This document shows positions 1-7,472 of a DNA stretch of 12,602 nucleotides, in pieces. Source of the DNA: Pseudomonadota bacterium (GTDB taxonomy: Bacteria > Pseudomonadota > Alphaproteobacteria > Rhizobiales > Beijerinckiaceae); assembly GCA_023386155.1 (NCBI GenBank), contig JAEWKH010000051.1, positions 1 to 12,602 of the forward strand, written 5' to 3'. The notes below the pieces were generated by a model. That model was not told where the DNA came from. It did no database searches and worked only from the letters and a program-made list of their open reading frames with translations. Numbering within the stretch: the stretch's first letter is position 1; each line of letters opens with the position of its first letter. The position numbers and the translations under genes were made by a program.

Positions 1-1
1 C

Positions 2-826
2 GGAAAGACCCATGCGAGCCCGCACCGGAGGATCGCGGTCATCGATTGGGCCATGTTCGAGACCTTGCTCGCGCTGGGCATCGTTCCCGTGGCCGCGACC
101 GAACTCGTGCAGTTTCGCAAGATCGCCGTCGAGCCGGCGGTGCCCTCGCAAGTTGCCGATCTCGGCCTTCGCGGTTCGCCGAATTTCGAGATGCTGCGTC
201 TCTCCAATCCCGACCTGATCGTCAGTTCGCGCTGGTACATACCGGCTCAGGACATCCTCGAACGGATCGCCCCGGTCCTGACCTTTTCGATCTACGAACC
301 AGGTCGCCCTCCCTATGCGCCGGCCGAGGAGGTCACCATGGCTCTGGGGAAGCATCTCGGGCGCGAGCAGGAGGCGCGGGCCTATGTGGAGGCATCGTCA
401 CGTGAAATCGCAGAGGGGAGGCTGAGCATCGCCGGCAGGACGTCGCGGCCGGTCTTCCTGATCAATCTCGGCGATGCCCGCCACTTCAGGGTCTTCGGCG
501 AGGACAGCCTGTTCGGCGACGTTCTGCAACGCCTCGGCGTCCGGAATGCGTGGACAAAGGCCACCAGCTACTCAGCGGCGGCTCCCGTCCCGCTCGAGGC
601 CCTCGCGGAGGTTCCGGAAGCGTCGATCGCCATCGTCTCCCCGGTCCCGCCGGATGCGAACAGCACGCTCGCGAACAGTCCCTTGTGGAAGGCTTTCCCG
701 GCTGTTCGCGAAGGGCGTGTCGTGACGCTGCCGCCCGTCAATCACTTCGGCGCACTCCCCGCCGCAAGGCGCTTCGCACGCGTGCTGACCGAGGCCCTCT
801 CCGCTCTCGGAGGCTCGAATGGTTAG
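2..826 (+). CDS. fhuD: FhuD-type iron-hydroxamate ABC transporter substrate-binding protein (5' partial)
   Basis: The frame is open from the window edge and has no credible start inside, so the N-terminus and export signal lie upstream. 274 residues are visible; E. coli FhuD is about 296. The first clear element is RRIAVIDWAMFETLLALG, the usual opening of the periplasmic binding-protein fold in FhuD-like proteins. Further family landmarks are the NPDLIVSS segment, RHFRVFGEDSLFGDVLQRLG and the PLEALAEVPEASIAIV stretch near the C-terminal lobe. Members of this class III binding-protein family carry ferric hydroxamate siderophores through the periplasm to the FhuB permease. The TAG stop overlaps the start of the downstream permease by 8 bases, which indicates translational coupling and a shared operon. 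The order D then B matches E. coli fhuACDB, so fhuC is expected upstream. The exact siderophore cannot be read from the sequence. Confidence 0.88.
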   Translation, partial: GKTHASPHRRIAVIDWAMFETLLALGIVPVAATELVQFRKIAVEPAVPSQVADLGLRGSPNFEMLRLSNPDLIVSSRWYIPAQDILERIAPVLTFSIYEPGRPPYAPAEEVTMALGKHLGREQEARAYVEASSREIAEGRLSIAGRTSRPVFLINLGDARHFRVFGEDSLFGDVLQRLGVRNAWTKATSYSAAAPVPLEALAEVPEASIAIVSPVPPDANSTLANSPLWKAFPAVREGRVVTLPPVNHFGALPAARRFARVLTEALSALGGSNG

Positions 827-2780
827 GGCCATAGCGGGAAGGCCGTCCATCGTCGCATGGTCCCTGTCGATGATCGTCGCTGCAGGGCTTTGCTCCTATC
901 AGGTCCTGGACCTGTTTCCGCTGGCGGGCGGGCAAGGCCTCGATCTCAACCGCGTCCTGCTGCTCAACAGCGTTCTTCCTCGTGCGGTCGTGGCCTTGCT
1001 CTCCGGGGCAGCGCTTGGGCTGTCGGGAGCGCTGTTGCAGCAGGTGCTGCGCAATCCCATCGCGGATCCGTCGACGCTCGGCATCGCGACGGGCGCTCAA
1101 TTCGCCATGACGGCAGCCACTCTGTTCGCTCCGGCGCTCATGGATACGTCCCGCGAGTCCGTCGCGCTGTTCGGAGGATTGGCCGTCGTCGCCCTCCTCC
1201 TGTCGCTCAGCTGGAAACGCGGTCTCGAACCGGTCACCGTCGTTCTCGCCGGCATGGTGATTTCCCTGATCGCCATGGCCTTGAGCGCCACGCTGATCCT
1301 CGCCAATGGCGAATACATGATGTCGCTCCTCATCTGGGGCAGCGGTTCGCTCACCCAGCAGGGTTGGGATCCCGCCCGGTCGATAGGAGCCACGCTCCTG
1401 ATTTCTCTCATCGCCGCCTTCCTGCTGATCCGTCCGCTGGAGGTCCTCGGCCTCGATGACGCGAGCGCCCGCGGCCTCGGCGCCGACCTCCTGTCGCTGC
1501 GCCTCCTGACGCTCGCCATTGCCGTCTGGCTCGCCACGACGGTCACGGCGCAAGTCGGCGTGATCGGGTTCATCGGGCTTGCCGCGCCGGCATTGGCGCG
1601 CCTCTGCGGCGCACGGACTCAGCGCGATATCGTCGTGGCGGCGCCGCTCCTCGGAGCCGCCATCCTGTGGCTCACCGATGGCCTCGTGCAGCTTTCAGCC
1701 GGCGGGGCGTCCGAGTTGGTCCCTACAGGAACCGCAACGGCGCTCCTCGGAGGGCCGTTGCTCCTCTATCTCCTCCCGCGCCTCCGGCTCGCGCATCGCG
1801 CGGCGATGCTGCCCGCACCTGCGCGGCGGATCGCCGGGCCGTTCCTTCCCCTGGTGGCGATCCTGCTCCTCGCCCTGACCATGCTCGTCGTTGCGCTTCT
1901 CGTCGGGCGTGGACCGGATGGCTGGAACCTGGCCACAGGTCAGCTCCTCACCGATCTCCATCCCTTCCGCGCCCCGCGGGTCGCTGCGGCCGCCGCCGCC
2001 GGGGCGATGCTGGCTGCGGCCGGCCTGATCCTGCAGAGGATGACCGGCAATCCTCTCGCGAGCCCGGAAGTGCTCGGCGTCAGTGCCGGCGCCGGTGTCG
2101 GCCTGGCCACAGTGCTGTTCGCATTCCCGGCGCCGCCGATGAGCGCGCGGCTGATCGGCGCCACGATCGGTGTCTTCGTCGTCCTGATCGCTCTTCTCGT
2201 CGTCGCCGGGCGGCAGGAGAAAAACGCGGAGCGCCTCCTCCTCGGTGGCCTTGCCATCGGCGCGCTCTGCAGCTCCCTCGTGAGTGCCGCGATGGTTACG
2301 GGCGACGCACGCGCCTTCCAGCTCCTGGCCTGGCTCAGCGGCTCGACCAGCAAGGTCACGTGGACCGAGGCGTCGCTTGCTCTCGCGGCAGCCCTTCTCC
2401 TGCTGGGTCCGATGCCCCTCATGACGCACTGGCTCGAAATTCTGCCTCTGGGCACCGAACAGGTACGCGCTGTCGGAATGCCGCTCCAGGCGAGCCGCAT
2501 GGCCCTCATCCTCTTCGCTTCCGGCCTTACAGCCGCGGCTTCGCTCATTGTCGGGCCTTTGAGCTTCGTCGGGCTCGTGGCGCCCCACATGGCGCGGTTG
2601 CTCGGCTTCAGCCGTTCCCGCCACCAGCTGCCGGCCGCCATCCTGATCGGAATGGGACTGATGACCGGGGCCGACTGGCTTTCCAGGATCGTCTCCTTTC
2701 CCTACCAACTCCCGCTGGGTCTGTTCGCTTCGCTCATCGGCGGACCGTATCTGATCTGGCTCCTGCGTCGCAATCGATAG
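819..2780 (+). CDS. fhuB: FhuB-type double-length iron-hydroxamate ABC permease
   Basis: This 653-residue inner-membrane permease moves ferric hydroxamates from the binding protein into the cytoplasm. It is very hydrophobic and made of two homologous FecCD/BtuC-like halves, as in E. coli FhuB (about 660 residues), so one chain replaces the usual permease dimer. Paired landmarks show the duplication: LLQQVLRNP at residues 72-80 against LQRMTGNP at 405-412, and GVIGFIGLAAP near 247-257 against LSFVGLVAPHMARLLGF near 581-597. The start at 819 overlaps the preceding fhuD stop by 8 bases (ATGGTTAG), typical of coupled translation. The following reductase begins 17 bases after the stop. No ATPase gene follows, so the ATPase must be encoded outside the window. 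Length and both halves are intact, with no sign of decay. Confidence 0.95.
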   Translation: MVRAIAGRPSIVAWSLSMIVAAGLCSYQVLDLFPLAGGQGLDLNRVLLLNSVLPRAVVALLSGAALGLSGALLQQVLRNPIADPSTLGIATGAQFAMTAATLFAPALMDTSRESVALFGGLAVVALLLSLSWKRGLEPVTVVLAGMVISLIAMALSATLILANGEYMMSLLIWGSGSLTQQGWDPARSIGATLLISLIAAFLLIRPLEVLGLDDASARGLGADLLSLRLLTLAIAVWLATTVTAQVGVIGFIGLAAPALARLCGARTQRDIVVAAPLLGAAILWLTDGLVQLSAGGASELVPTGTATALLGGPLLLYLLPRLRLAHRAAMLPAPARRIAGPFLPLVAILLLALTMLVVALLVGRGPDGWNLATGQLLTDLHPFRAPRVAAAAAAGAMLAAAGLILQRMTGNPLASPEVLGVSAGAGVGLATVLFAFPAPPMSARLIGATIGVFVVLIALLVVAGRQEKNAERLLLGGLAIGALCSSLVSAAMVTGDARAFQLLAWLSGSTSKVTWTEASLALAAALLLLGPMPLMTHWLEILPLGTEQVRAVGMPLQASRMALILFASGLTAAASLIVGPLSFVGLVAPHMARLLGFSRSRHQLPAAILIGMGLMTGADWLSRIVSFPYQLPLGLFASLIGGPYLIWLLRRNR

Positions 2781-2797
2781 ACGGAGCGCCATTGCCA

Positions 2798-3895
2798 ATG
2801 GAACAAACGATGACATCACCCGTCCTCCGCGCGGAAGCGAGGGTCGCCCTCACAGGCCCCGTCCAGATGATGGACAAGCTCTGCGACCACTTCATCGAGC
2901 ACGGCAAAGTGGATCGCTCCGAGCGTTCCGCTCGTGTGGAATTCGATTTCGGTGTGGCCTCCGTCGAGGCGGACGACGAGGGCCTCCTCCTACGCGCGGA
3001 AGGGCCCGATGCCACGGGACTGGCCTACGTCAAGTGGAGCCTCGCGGAGCATATCCTGGAGTTCGTCGAGGGCGAGACGCCTCACATCGCGTGGTCCGGC
3101 GATGGCATTGCCGGCGCACCCCTGCCCTATTTCCGCGAGATGCGCGTGGTCAGCGCGACCAACGTCACGCCGCGCATGCGCCGGGTGCGGCTCAAGGGGC
3201 AGAATCTCGCGCGCTTCGCCATCGGCGGCATGCATGTGCGCCTGCTGTTTCCTCCAAAGCCCGGTGTCGTTCCGCAATGGCCGGTGATGGGAGAGGACGG
3301 AAGGCCCGTCTGGCCGAAGGGTGAGGAACGGCCTGTGATGCGGATCTACACGATCCGCGAAATCGATGTGGAGCGTGGAGAGATCGACATCGATTTCGTC
3401 CTGCACGAAGGTGACGTTACGCCTGGATCGACCTGGGCCCAGCAGGCCAGCCCTGGTGACCTCGTCGGCGTGCTGGGACCAGGTGGCGGCGAGCTTCCAG
3501 AGGCGGACTGGTATCTGTTTGCCGGTGACGAAACGGCCCTCCCGGCCATCAGCCGCATCCTGGAGGAGCTTCCGGGCGAATGCAAAGCCACCGTCCTGCT
3601 CGAGGTCGCCGACGCAAGCGAGGAGCAGCCCCTGCATTCGGCTGCCGCGCTGGACATCCGCTGGATGCACCGGAACGGGGCTCCCGCAGGAACGACATCC
3701 CTGATCGAGGATGCGGTCCGCGCGATCGCCGTTCCGTCCAATGAAGGGCGTCGCTTCATCTGGGCCGGGTGCGAGCAGAAGAGCTGCCGATGCCTCAAGA
3801 AGCTCCTGCGCAAGGAGTGGAAGGTGCCGACCTCGGAGCATCAGGTCGTCGCCTATTGGCGGGCAGGTCATACGGCCGATCAGGTCGAACATTAG
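2798..3895 (+). CDS. siderophore-interacting FAD-binding ferric reductase with N-terminal DUF2218-like domain
   Basis: A 365-residue flavoprotein predicted to reduce ferric siderophores in the cytoplasm and release the iron, consistent with its place as last gene of the uptake operon. Residues about 12-98 resemble the DUF2218 domain often fused to this family. A FAD-binding barrel begins near YFRE (111-114) and carries the flavin motif RIYTIR at 182-187. The SIP/NAD(P)H domain has FAGDETALPAISRIL from residue 241 and ends with AYWRAG. The start at 2798 is chosen because GGAG lies 11 bases upstream; the in-frame ATG at 2810 would leave 23. The frame is open far upstream inside fhuB, but that extension is not real. 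Oddly, the C-terminal segment usually written like WAGEA..VRALR here reads WAGCEQKSCRCLKK, with three clustered cysteines (C325, C330, C332). Function is inferred from family and context. Confidence 0.88.
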   Translation: MEQTMTSPVLRAEARVALTGPVQMMDKLCDHFIEHGKVDRSERSARVEFDFGVASVEADDEGLLLRAEGPDATGLAYVKWSLAEHILEFVEGETPHIAWSGDGIAGAPLPYFREMRVVSATNVTPRMRRVRLKGQNLARFAIGGMHVRLLFPPKPGVVPQWPVMGEDGRPVWPKGEERPVMRIYTIREIDVERGEIDIDFVLHEGDVTPGSTWAQQASPGDLVGVLGPGGGELPEADWYLFAGDETALPAISRILEELPGECKATVLLEVADASEEQPLHSAAALDIRWMHRNGAPAGTTSLIEDAVRAIAVPSNEGRRFIWAGCEQKSCRCLKKLLRKEWKVPTSEHQVVAYWRAGHTADQVEH

Positions 3896-3932
3896 GAAGA
3901 GCCGGAGCGGATCGGTCCCCTCCGGCTCTTCC
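3895..3932 (+). terminator. 13-bp perfect hairpin ending the siderophore operon
   Basis: A perfect inverted repeat: the left arm is 3895-3907 and the right arm 3920-3932, with a 12-nt loop. The left arm begins on the last base of the reductase stop codon. No run of T follows, so it may terminate poorly by itself or protect the mRNA 3' end. Its position after the last uptake gene and before an unrelated gene supports an operon boundary. Confidence 0.6.
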
Positions 3933-4083
3933 ATGTCCAACCGGCTTCCGGACATTCCGGGTCTTGACGCCGGGGGGCGAAGCGTCTTCATGAAAATCGG
4001 CGGGATGAACCGGCTTCGGGTCGATGGATACCCGGAGATGGACGATCGCACCGCCGTTCGGCCAGTTGCATGGAGCAGCCCTG

Positions 4084-5133
4084 ATGAACCGCCCTCTCCG
4101 CGCTCGCGACGCAGGCTTCACCTGTGGCAGCCTGCCAGCGGGTATCCTCAACAGCATCGCCGATGTTCCGGGTGTGCGCGTCGGCCACCGCACGCTCGTC
4201 GATGGCGACATCCGAACCGGGGTGACCGCCATCGTGCCGCATGGCGGCAATCTCTACCGGGAGAAGCCTGTTGCGGCCGTTCACGTTCTGAACGGCTTCG
4301 GCAAGAGTGCGGGACTGGTGCAGGTAGAGGAGCTGGGCACGCTTGAGACGCCCATCCTCCTGACCAACACGCTTTCGGTGGGAACCTGCTGCACGGCGCT
4401 TGTACGGCACGCCATCGCGCGCAATCCGGACATTGGTCGCGAGACGGCGACCGTGAACCCGGTCGTGTTCGAGTGCAACGACGGGTATCTGAACGATATC
4501 CAGGCCCTGGCCGTCACGGAGGCGGACGCATGCGCTGCCTTGCAGGAAGCGTCATCGCAGTTCGGGGTCGGATCCGTGGGGGCCGGCTGCGGCATGAGCA
4601 CCTTCGGCTTCAAGGGCGGGATCGGGACGTCCTCCCGCCGGCTGCAGCTTGATACACATGACTTTCACCTGGGCGTCCTTGTCCTGTCCAACTTCGGCCG
4701 CTCCGGCGACCTGCGGCTGCCGGACGGCAGGACTGTTGCGCCGATTCGGCCTCCGGTGGAGCAAAGGGAGCCAGAAAAGGGATCGATCATCATCGTCGCC
4801 GCCACGGATATCCCGCTGAGCGATCGTCAGCTCAAGCGCGTCGTTCGGCGCTCCGGTGTGGGACTGGCGCGATTGGGCTCCTTCTGGGGCCATGGCAGCG
4901 GCGACATCGCGCTCGGCTTTACCACGGCCAATATCCTGCACCACGACGAAAAAGCGGATATCGTGGATCTTCGCACGCTCAACGAGAACCGCATGGACCT
5001 CCTCTTCGAAGCCATGGCCGACATCACCCAGGAGGCCGTTCTCGATGCCCTCGTGGCAGCAGGCTCCATGACCGGCCGCTCGGGCCATCATCGCCCGAGC
5101 CTGGTGGACGCCCTGAAGACCTCCCTCGCCTGA
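4084..5133 (+). CDS. P1-family (DmpA/S58-like) aminopeptidase
   Basis: A 349-residue member of the DmpA-type N-terminal-nucleophile hydrolases, which cleave themselves into two chains and remove N-terminal residues from peptides, amides or esters (L-aminopeptidase/D-Ala-esterase/amidase, beta-peptidyl aminopeptidase). Family marks are the opening RARDAG..GSLPAGILNSIADVPGVRVGH, LLTNT at 92-96, GSVGAGCGMS before the cleavage region, and FGFKGGIGTSSR. The self-cleavage site and nucleophile should lie in the T182-S183-S184 cluster of that motif; I cannot say which residue is used. The start at 4084 has GGAG 8 bases upstream. An in-frame ATG at 4024 adds 20 residues but has no ribosome-binding site. 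No signal peptide is seen, so it is probably cytoplasmic. The 150 bases between the upstream hairpin and this gene hold nothing convincing. A hairpin separates it from the siderophore genes, so a role in iron release is only speculation. Confidence 0.88.
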   Translation: MNRPLRARDAGFTCGSLPAGILNSIADVPGVRVGHRTLVDGDIRTGVTAIVPHGGNLYREKPVAAVHVLNGFGKSAGLVQVEELGTLETPILLTNTLSVGTCCTALVRHAIARNPDIGRETATVNPVVFECNDGYLNDIQALAVTEADACAALQEASSQFGVGSVGAGCGMSTFGFKGGIGTSSRRLQLDTHDFHLGVLVLSNFGRSGDLRLPDGRTVAPIRPPVEQREPEKGSIIIVAATDIPLSDRQLKRVVRRSGVGLARLGSFWGHGSGDIALGFTTANILHHDEKADIVDLRTLNENRMDLLFEAMADITQEAVLDALVAAGSMTGRSGHHRPSLVDALKTSLA

Positions 5134-5329
5134 ATTCCTCCGCTCCATGACCGACGATTCTTCATGCCCATCAGATGCTCGGGCATGCATCGCGACATCG
5201 TCACGTGCGATGGCAGACTTCCGACTGCGATCTGCGACGAGCCCCTCGTCGATGACCAGAGCGCATAAAGGCCAAGCAAAAGAGGCATTGAACCGGCGCG
5301 GACAAGGATGAATGATGGCGTGGCTTAGA

Positions 5330-5372
5330 GCATTTTTCGGCGAAGTGGATCCGGTTCGCCGTCTAAAAATGC
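5330..5372 (+). repeat. palindromic intergenic repeat, copy 1 (GTGGATCCGG loop)
   Basis: Outer stem GCATTTTT (5330-5337) with AAAAATGC (5365-5372), inner stem CGGCGAA (5338-5344) with TTCGCCG (5355-5361), loop GTGGATCCGG (5345-5354). A 3-base bulge (5362-5364) lies on the 3' arm. It is preceded by TTAGA. The same layout occurs four more times in the window. Confidence 0.8.
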
Positions 5373-5389
5373 GGTTCAAAAAAGGAAGC

Positions 5390-5419
5390 GAGCTGATTTC
5401 ACGCAAGTGAAATCAGCTC
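5390..5419. repeat. perfect 13-bp hairpin with GCAA tetraloop before the cyclase gene
   Basis: Arms 5390-5402 and 5407-5419 are exact reverse complements around the loop GCAA (5403-5406), a stable GNRA-type tetraloop in RNA. It ends 6-9 bases before the ribosome-binding site of the cyclase gene. It could be a terminator for upstream reading, an mRNA 5' structure, or the right end of a composite repeat that also includes copy 1. An alternative GTG start for the cyclase (5407) lies inside its right arm, which argues against that start. Confidence 0.7.
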
Positions 5420-5439
5420 TAGCCAAGGGAGAGCCCGTC

Positions 5440-6396
5440 GTGATCTCGAACTATGCCTCAGCAGCCATCCTTCTCGCCAGCACCCTCGCCGCATCCTCAG
5501 CCATCGCACAGCAGCTGTCCCAAACGCAGACGGGGCTTTGGTTCGTCTATGAACAAAGTATCAAGGGCGCCAAGCATATCGACCTGACCCACGCCTTCGC
5601 GCCTGTCCAGCCGGTTTGGCCGGGCTTCGGACATGCCGAGTTCAAGGCGACGACGGCGGGCTCCGATATCCCGAACTATGTCCAGAAGGGCGATGAATAC
5701 ACTTATGCCAAGCATGGTTTCGTCGCCACGAGCTATCTGCTCACCACGGACCAGTACGGCACGCAGCTCGATCCCCCGGCGCACTGGGATGAATACGGCG
5801 CGACGATCAGCGACCTTCCGGCAACCTATGCGCTGCGCCCGCTGGTGGTGATCCCGATCCACGAGAAGGTGGCGGCGGACCCGGGCTACCACCTGAGTGT
5901 CCAGGACATTCAGGATTGGGAGAACCGGAACGGCCGAATACCGGAAGGCGCCGTCGTGATGGTCCGCTCGGATTGGTACAAGGGCTGGAACGACCCTGCC
6001 CGCTTCGCGAGCAAGCCGCATCCGGGTGTCGGCCTCGACGCCCTCAAGTTCCTGTACCTTGAGCGCAAGATCCTGTTCCATGGCCATGAGCCGCTCGACA
6101 CGGACACGACTCCCACGCTCGAAGGCGAGACCTGGCTCCTGCACAACCATTTCACCCAGGCCGAGGGCGTCGCCAATCTCGACAAGGTCCCGGAGACCGG
6201 AGCCCTGATCTCCATCGGTTTCGCCAAGCCTCTCGGTGGCACAGGCGGCTATGCCCGCTACGTAGCCATCGCCCCCGCTGACTGGCCGCACGGCGTTACC
6301 GTGGCGGAGGCGCCCGGAGCCCCGTTGCCGAAGCAGACCGCTCCCCTTCGCCGCGACGAGAAAGGCGTGATGCGCCCGCAGGCTGGGGCCAAGTAG
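5440..6396 (+). CDS. exported cyclase-family (kynurenine formamidase-like) hydrolase
   Basis: A 318-residue protein of the metal-dependent cyclase family (Pfam Cyclase; relatives include kynurenine formamidase and isatin hydrolase). Marks are IDLTHAFAPVQPVWPGF near the start, DQYGTQLDPPAHW at 104-116, and the C-terminal run HNHFTQAEGVANLDKVPETGALISIG. The first 24 residues, MISNYASAAILLASTLAASSAIAQ, form a signal peptide with an AIA-Q cleavage site, so it probably acts in the periplasm. The GTG at 5440 is chosen because AAGGGAG lies 8 bases upstream. A GTG at 5407 would add 11 residues including lysines, but lies inside a hairpin and lacks a good site. The usual metal motif HxGTHxDxPxH reads QYGTQLDPPAH here: both first histidines are glutamine (Q105, Q109), while D111 and H115 remain. 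Some family branches carry GTQ instead of GTH, so this may be a normal variant. Substrate unknown. Confidence 0.85.
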   Translation: MISNYASAAILLASTLAASSAIAQQLSQTQTGLWFVYEQSIKGAKHIDLTHAFAPVQPVWPGFGHAEFKATTAGSDIPNYVQKGDEYTYAKHGFVATSYLLTTDQYGTQLDPPAHWDEYGATISDLPATYALRPLVVIPIHEKVAADPGYHLSVQDIQDWENRNGRIPEGAVVMVRSDWYKGWNDPARFASKPHPGVGLDALKFLYLERKILFHGHEPLDTDTTPTLEGETWLLHNHFTQAEGVANLDKVPETGALISIGFAKPLGGTGGYARYVAIAPADWPHGVTVAEAPGAPLPKQTAPLRRDEKGVMRPQAGAK

Positions 6397-6407
6397 ATGA
6401 CCGCGTG

Positions 6408-6430
6408 AGAGGGCCGCTCAGCGGCCCTTT
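6408..6430 (+). terminator. rho-independent-like terminator after the cyclase gene
   Basis: Stem AGGGCCGC (6410-6417) pairs exactly with GCGGCCCT (6421-6428) around a TCA loop. Flanking bases extend the stem by a G-T and an A-T pair, and the right side runs on as TTTCCT. It lies 12 bases after the cyclase stop and before the dehydrogenase promoter region, as expected for a terminator. Confidence 0.78.
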
Positions 6431-6519
6431 CCTCGCCGATGCTCTGGAACGCCTATTCCCTCCCTCAAGCGATTGCCTATATCCCACCCGTCGCGACCCG
6501 ATCTGAAGAGGAGTTTCCC

Positions 6520-7374
6520 ATGCCGCTCAACGACGATCCCGTCTGGTTCATCACGGGCTGCTCCACCGGATTCGGACGTGAACTCGCTCAACTGGTGTTG
6601 CAACGTGGCTGGCGTGCCGTCGTGACGGCGCGCGATGTCAGCCGCGTACAGGACCTCACCAGCGGCTACGAGGGCAATGCCCTCGCCCTGTCGCTCGATG
6701 TCACCAAGCCGAATGACATCGCAGCCGCCGTCGAGGAGGCCGAGGCGCGCTTCGGCACCATCGACGTGCTCGTGAACAATGCCGGCTATGGATACCAGGC
6801 CTCCATCGAGGAAGGCGACGACGCGGAGATCCGGGCCCAGTTCGAAACGAATGTCTTCGGGCTCGCGGCCATGACCCGGGCAGTGCTTCCCGGCATGCGG
6901 TCCCGTCGCCGTGGACATATCGTCAACATCTCGTCACAGGCTGGATTCATCGGCTATCCTGGATCGGGCTATTATGCAGCGACCAAGCACGCGGTCGAGG
7001 GCCTGTCGGATGCGCTCTCCAAGGAAGTCGCTCCGCTCGGCATCAAGGTGACCTGCGTCGAACCCGGACCGTTCCGCACGGATTGGGCGGGCCGTTCCCT
7101 GCAGCAGCGCCGCCCGACGATTGCCGACTATCAGGACACCGTCGGCGCGCGCCTCGAAACGACGGCGGGCTACAGTGGCAAGCAGCCGGGCGATCCCGTG
7201 CGCGCCGCGCAGGCCATCATCGAGGCCGTCGAGGCGAGCGAACCTCCCAAGCATCTGGTCCTGGGCGCCATCGCGCTCGACGGGATTCGGGACAAGCTCA
7301 AGGAAACTCTCGCAGAAGTCGAGGCGTGGGCCGAGACAAGCAGGGGGGCGGATTACCCGGAGAGCGAGCGCTAG
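6520..7374 (+). CDS. classical short-chain dehydrogenase/reductase (SDR)
   Basis: A 284-residue cytoplasmic NAD(P)-dependent oxidoreductase with a complete classical SDR signature. The cofactor motif is TGCSTGFG (12-19), NNAG is at 86-89, and the catalytic residues are Ser139, Tyr152 and Lys156 (YAATK), with FETNVFG supplying the usual helix-4 Asn. Arg38 in VVTARD at the end of strand 2 favours NADP over NAD. The PGPFRTDW loop after the active site is also typical. The start at 6520 follows GAGGAG with 6 bases of spacing; a longer frame from an ATG at 6439 has no such site and adds a non-SDR leader. The gene stands alone between a terminator and a repeat. The substrate cannot be predicted, since this SDR group is broad and often annotated only as oxidoreductase. 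Confidence 0.92.
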   Translation: MPLNDDPVWFITGCSTGFGRELAQLVLQRGWRAVVTARDVSRVQDLTSGYEGNALALSLDVTKPNDIAAAVEEAEARFGTIDVLVNNAGYGYQASIEEGDDAEIRAQFETNVFGLAAMTRAVLPGMRSRRRGHIVNISSQAGFIGYPGSGYYAATKHAVEGLSDALSKEVAPLGIKVTCVEPGPFRTDWAGRSLQQRRPTIADYQDTVGARLETTAGYSGKQPGDPVRAAQAIIEAVEASEPPKHLVLGAIALDGIRDKLKETLAEVEAWAETSRGADYPESER

Positions 7375-7389
7375 AGATTGCTCTTGCGC

Positions 7390-7406
7390 GGAAGCAGCGC
7401 GCTTCC
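7390..7406 (+). terminator. possible weak terminator hairpin after the SDR gene
   Basis: GGAAGC (7390-7395) pairs with GCTTCC (7401-7406) around a 5-nt loop, followed by TTGT. It begins 16 bases after the SDR stop. The stem is only 6 bp, so this is tentative. Confidence 0.35.
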
Positions 7407-7416
7407 TTGTCGCGCC

Positions 7417-7459
7417 GCATCTTCTGACGACGAACCGGATCCACTTCGCTGAAGAATGC
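7417..7459 (-). repeat. palindromic intergenic repeat, copy 2 (inverted)
   Basis: Read on the minus strand, this matches copy 1 closely around the core GCGAAGTGGATCCGGTTCG. Outer arms are GCAT plus CTTC (7417-7424) with GAAG plus ATGC (7451-7459, one extra A). The inner arms CGAA/TTCG flank the loop CCGGATCCAC (7435-7444). The bulge again falls on the 3' arm when the loop reads GTGGATCCGG. It lies between the SDR and YbaK-like genes. Confidence 0.72.
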
Positions 7460-7472
7460 CTCAATACCGGAT

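Larger units (their letters stand above)
5134..5439. other. intergenic region with several inverted repeats
   Basis: 306 bases without a supportable gene. Two modest hairpins could end transcription from the peptidase: arms 5163-5169/5181-5187 (7 bp, 11-nt loop) and 5235-5241/5245-5251 (7 bp, 3-nt loop). Neither is followed by a T run. The second half is filled by a palindromic repeat (5330-5372) and a perfect hairpin (5390-5419), described separately. Together these form a block, about 5325-5422, that begins TTAGAGC and ends GCTCTAG, so its ends are near inverted copies. No clear sigma-70 promoter for the cyclase was seen. Confidence 0.6.

Noticed and set aside
1667..2797. Long upstream extension of the reductase reading frame inside fhuB
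   Set aside because: It overlaps a well-supported permease in another frame, has an arginine/proline-rich composition unlike a real protein, and the ATG at 2798 has a good ribosome-binding site.
1695..2819. 374-residue open frame on the minus strand across fhuB
   Set aside because: A typical antisense shadow in high-GC DNA: low-complexity, charged composition with no domain, opposite a clear gene.
3964..3997. Possible promoter TTGACG with a downstream AT-rich stretch before the P1 peptidase
   Set aside because: The best -10-like stretch (3992-3997) is 22 bases from the -35-like box, too far for a sigma-70 promoter.
4552..5406. 284-residue open frame on the minus strand across the P1 peptidase and following gap
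   Set aside because: Antisense shadow. The part outside the peptidase gene consists of the palindromic repeat and hairpin, and no ribosome-binding site was seen.
5407..5439. Alternative GTG start for the cyclase gene
   Set aside because: It lies inside the right arm of a perfect hairpin and the nearest purine-rich site is 19 bases away, while the GTG at 5440 has an ideal ribosome-binding site and directly starts a signal peptide.
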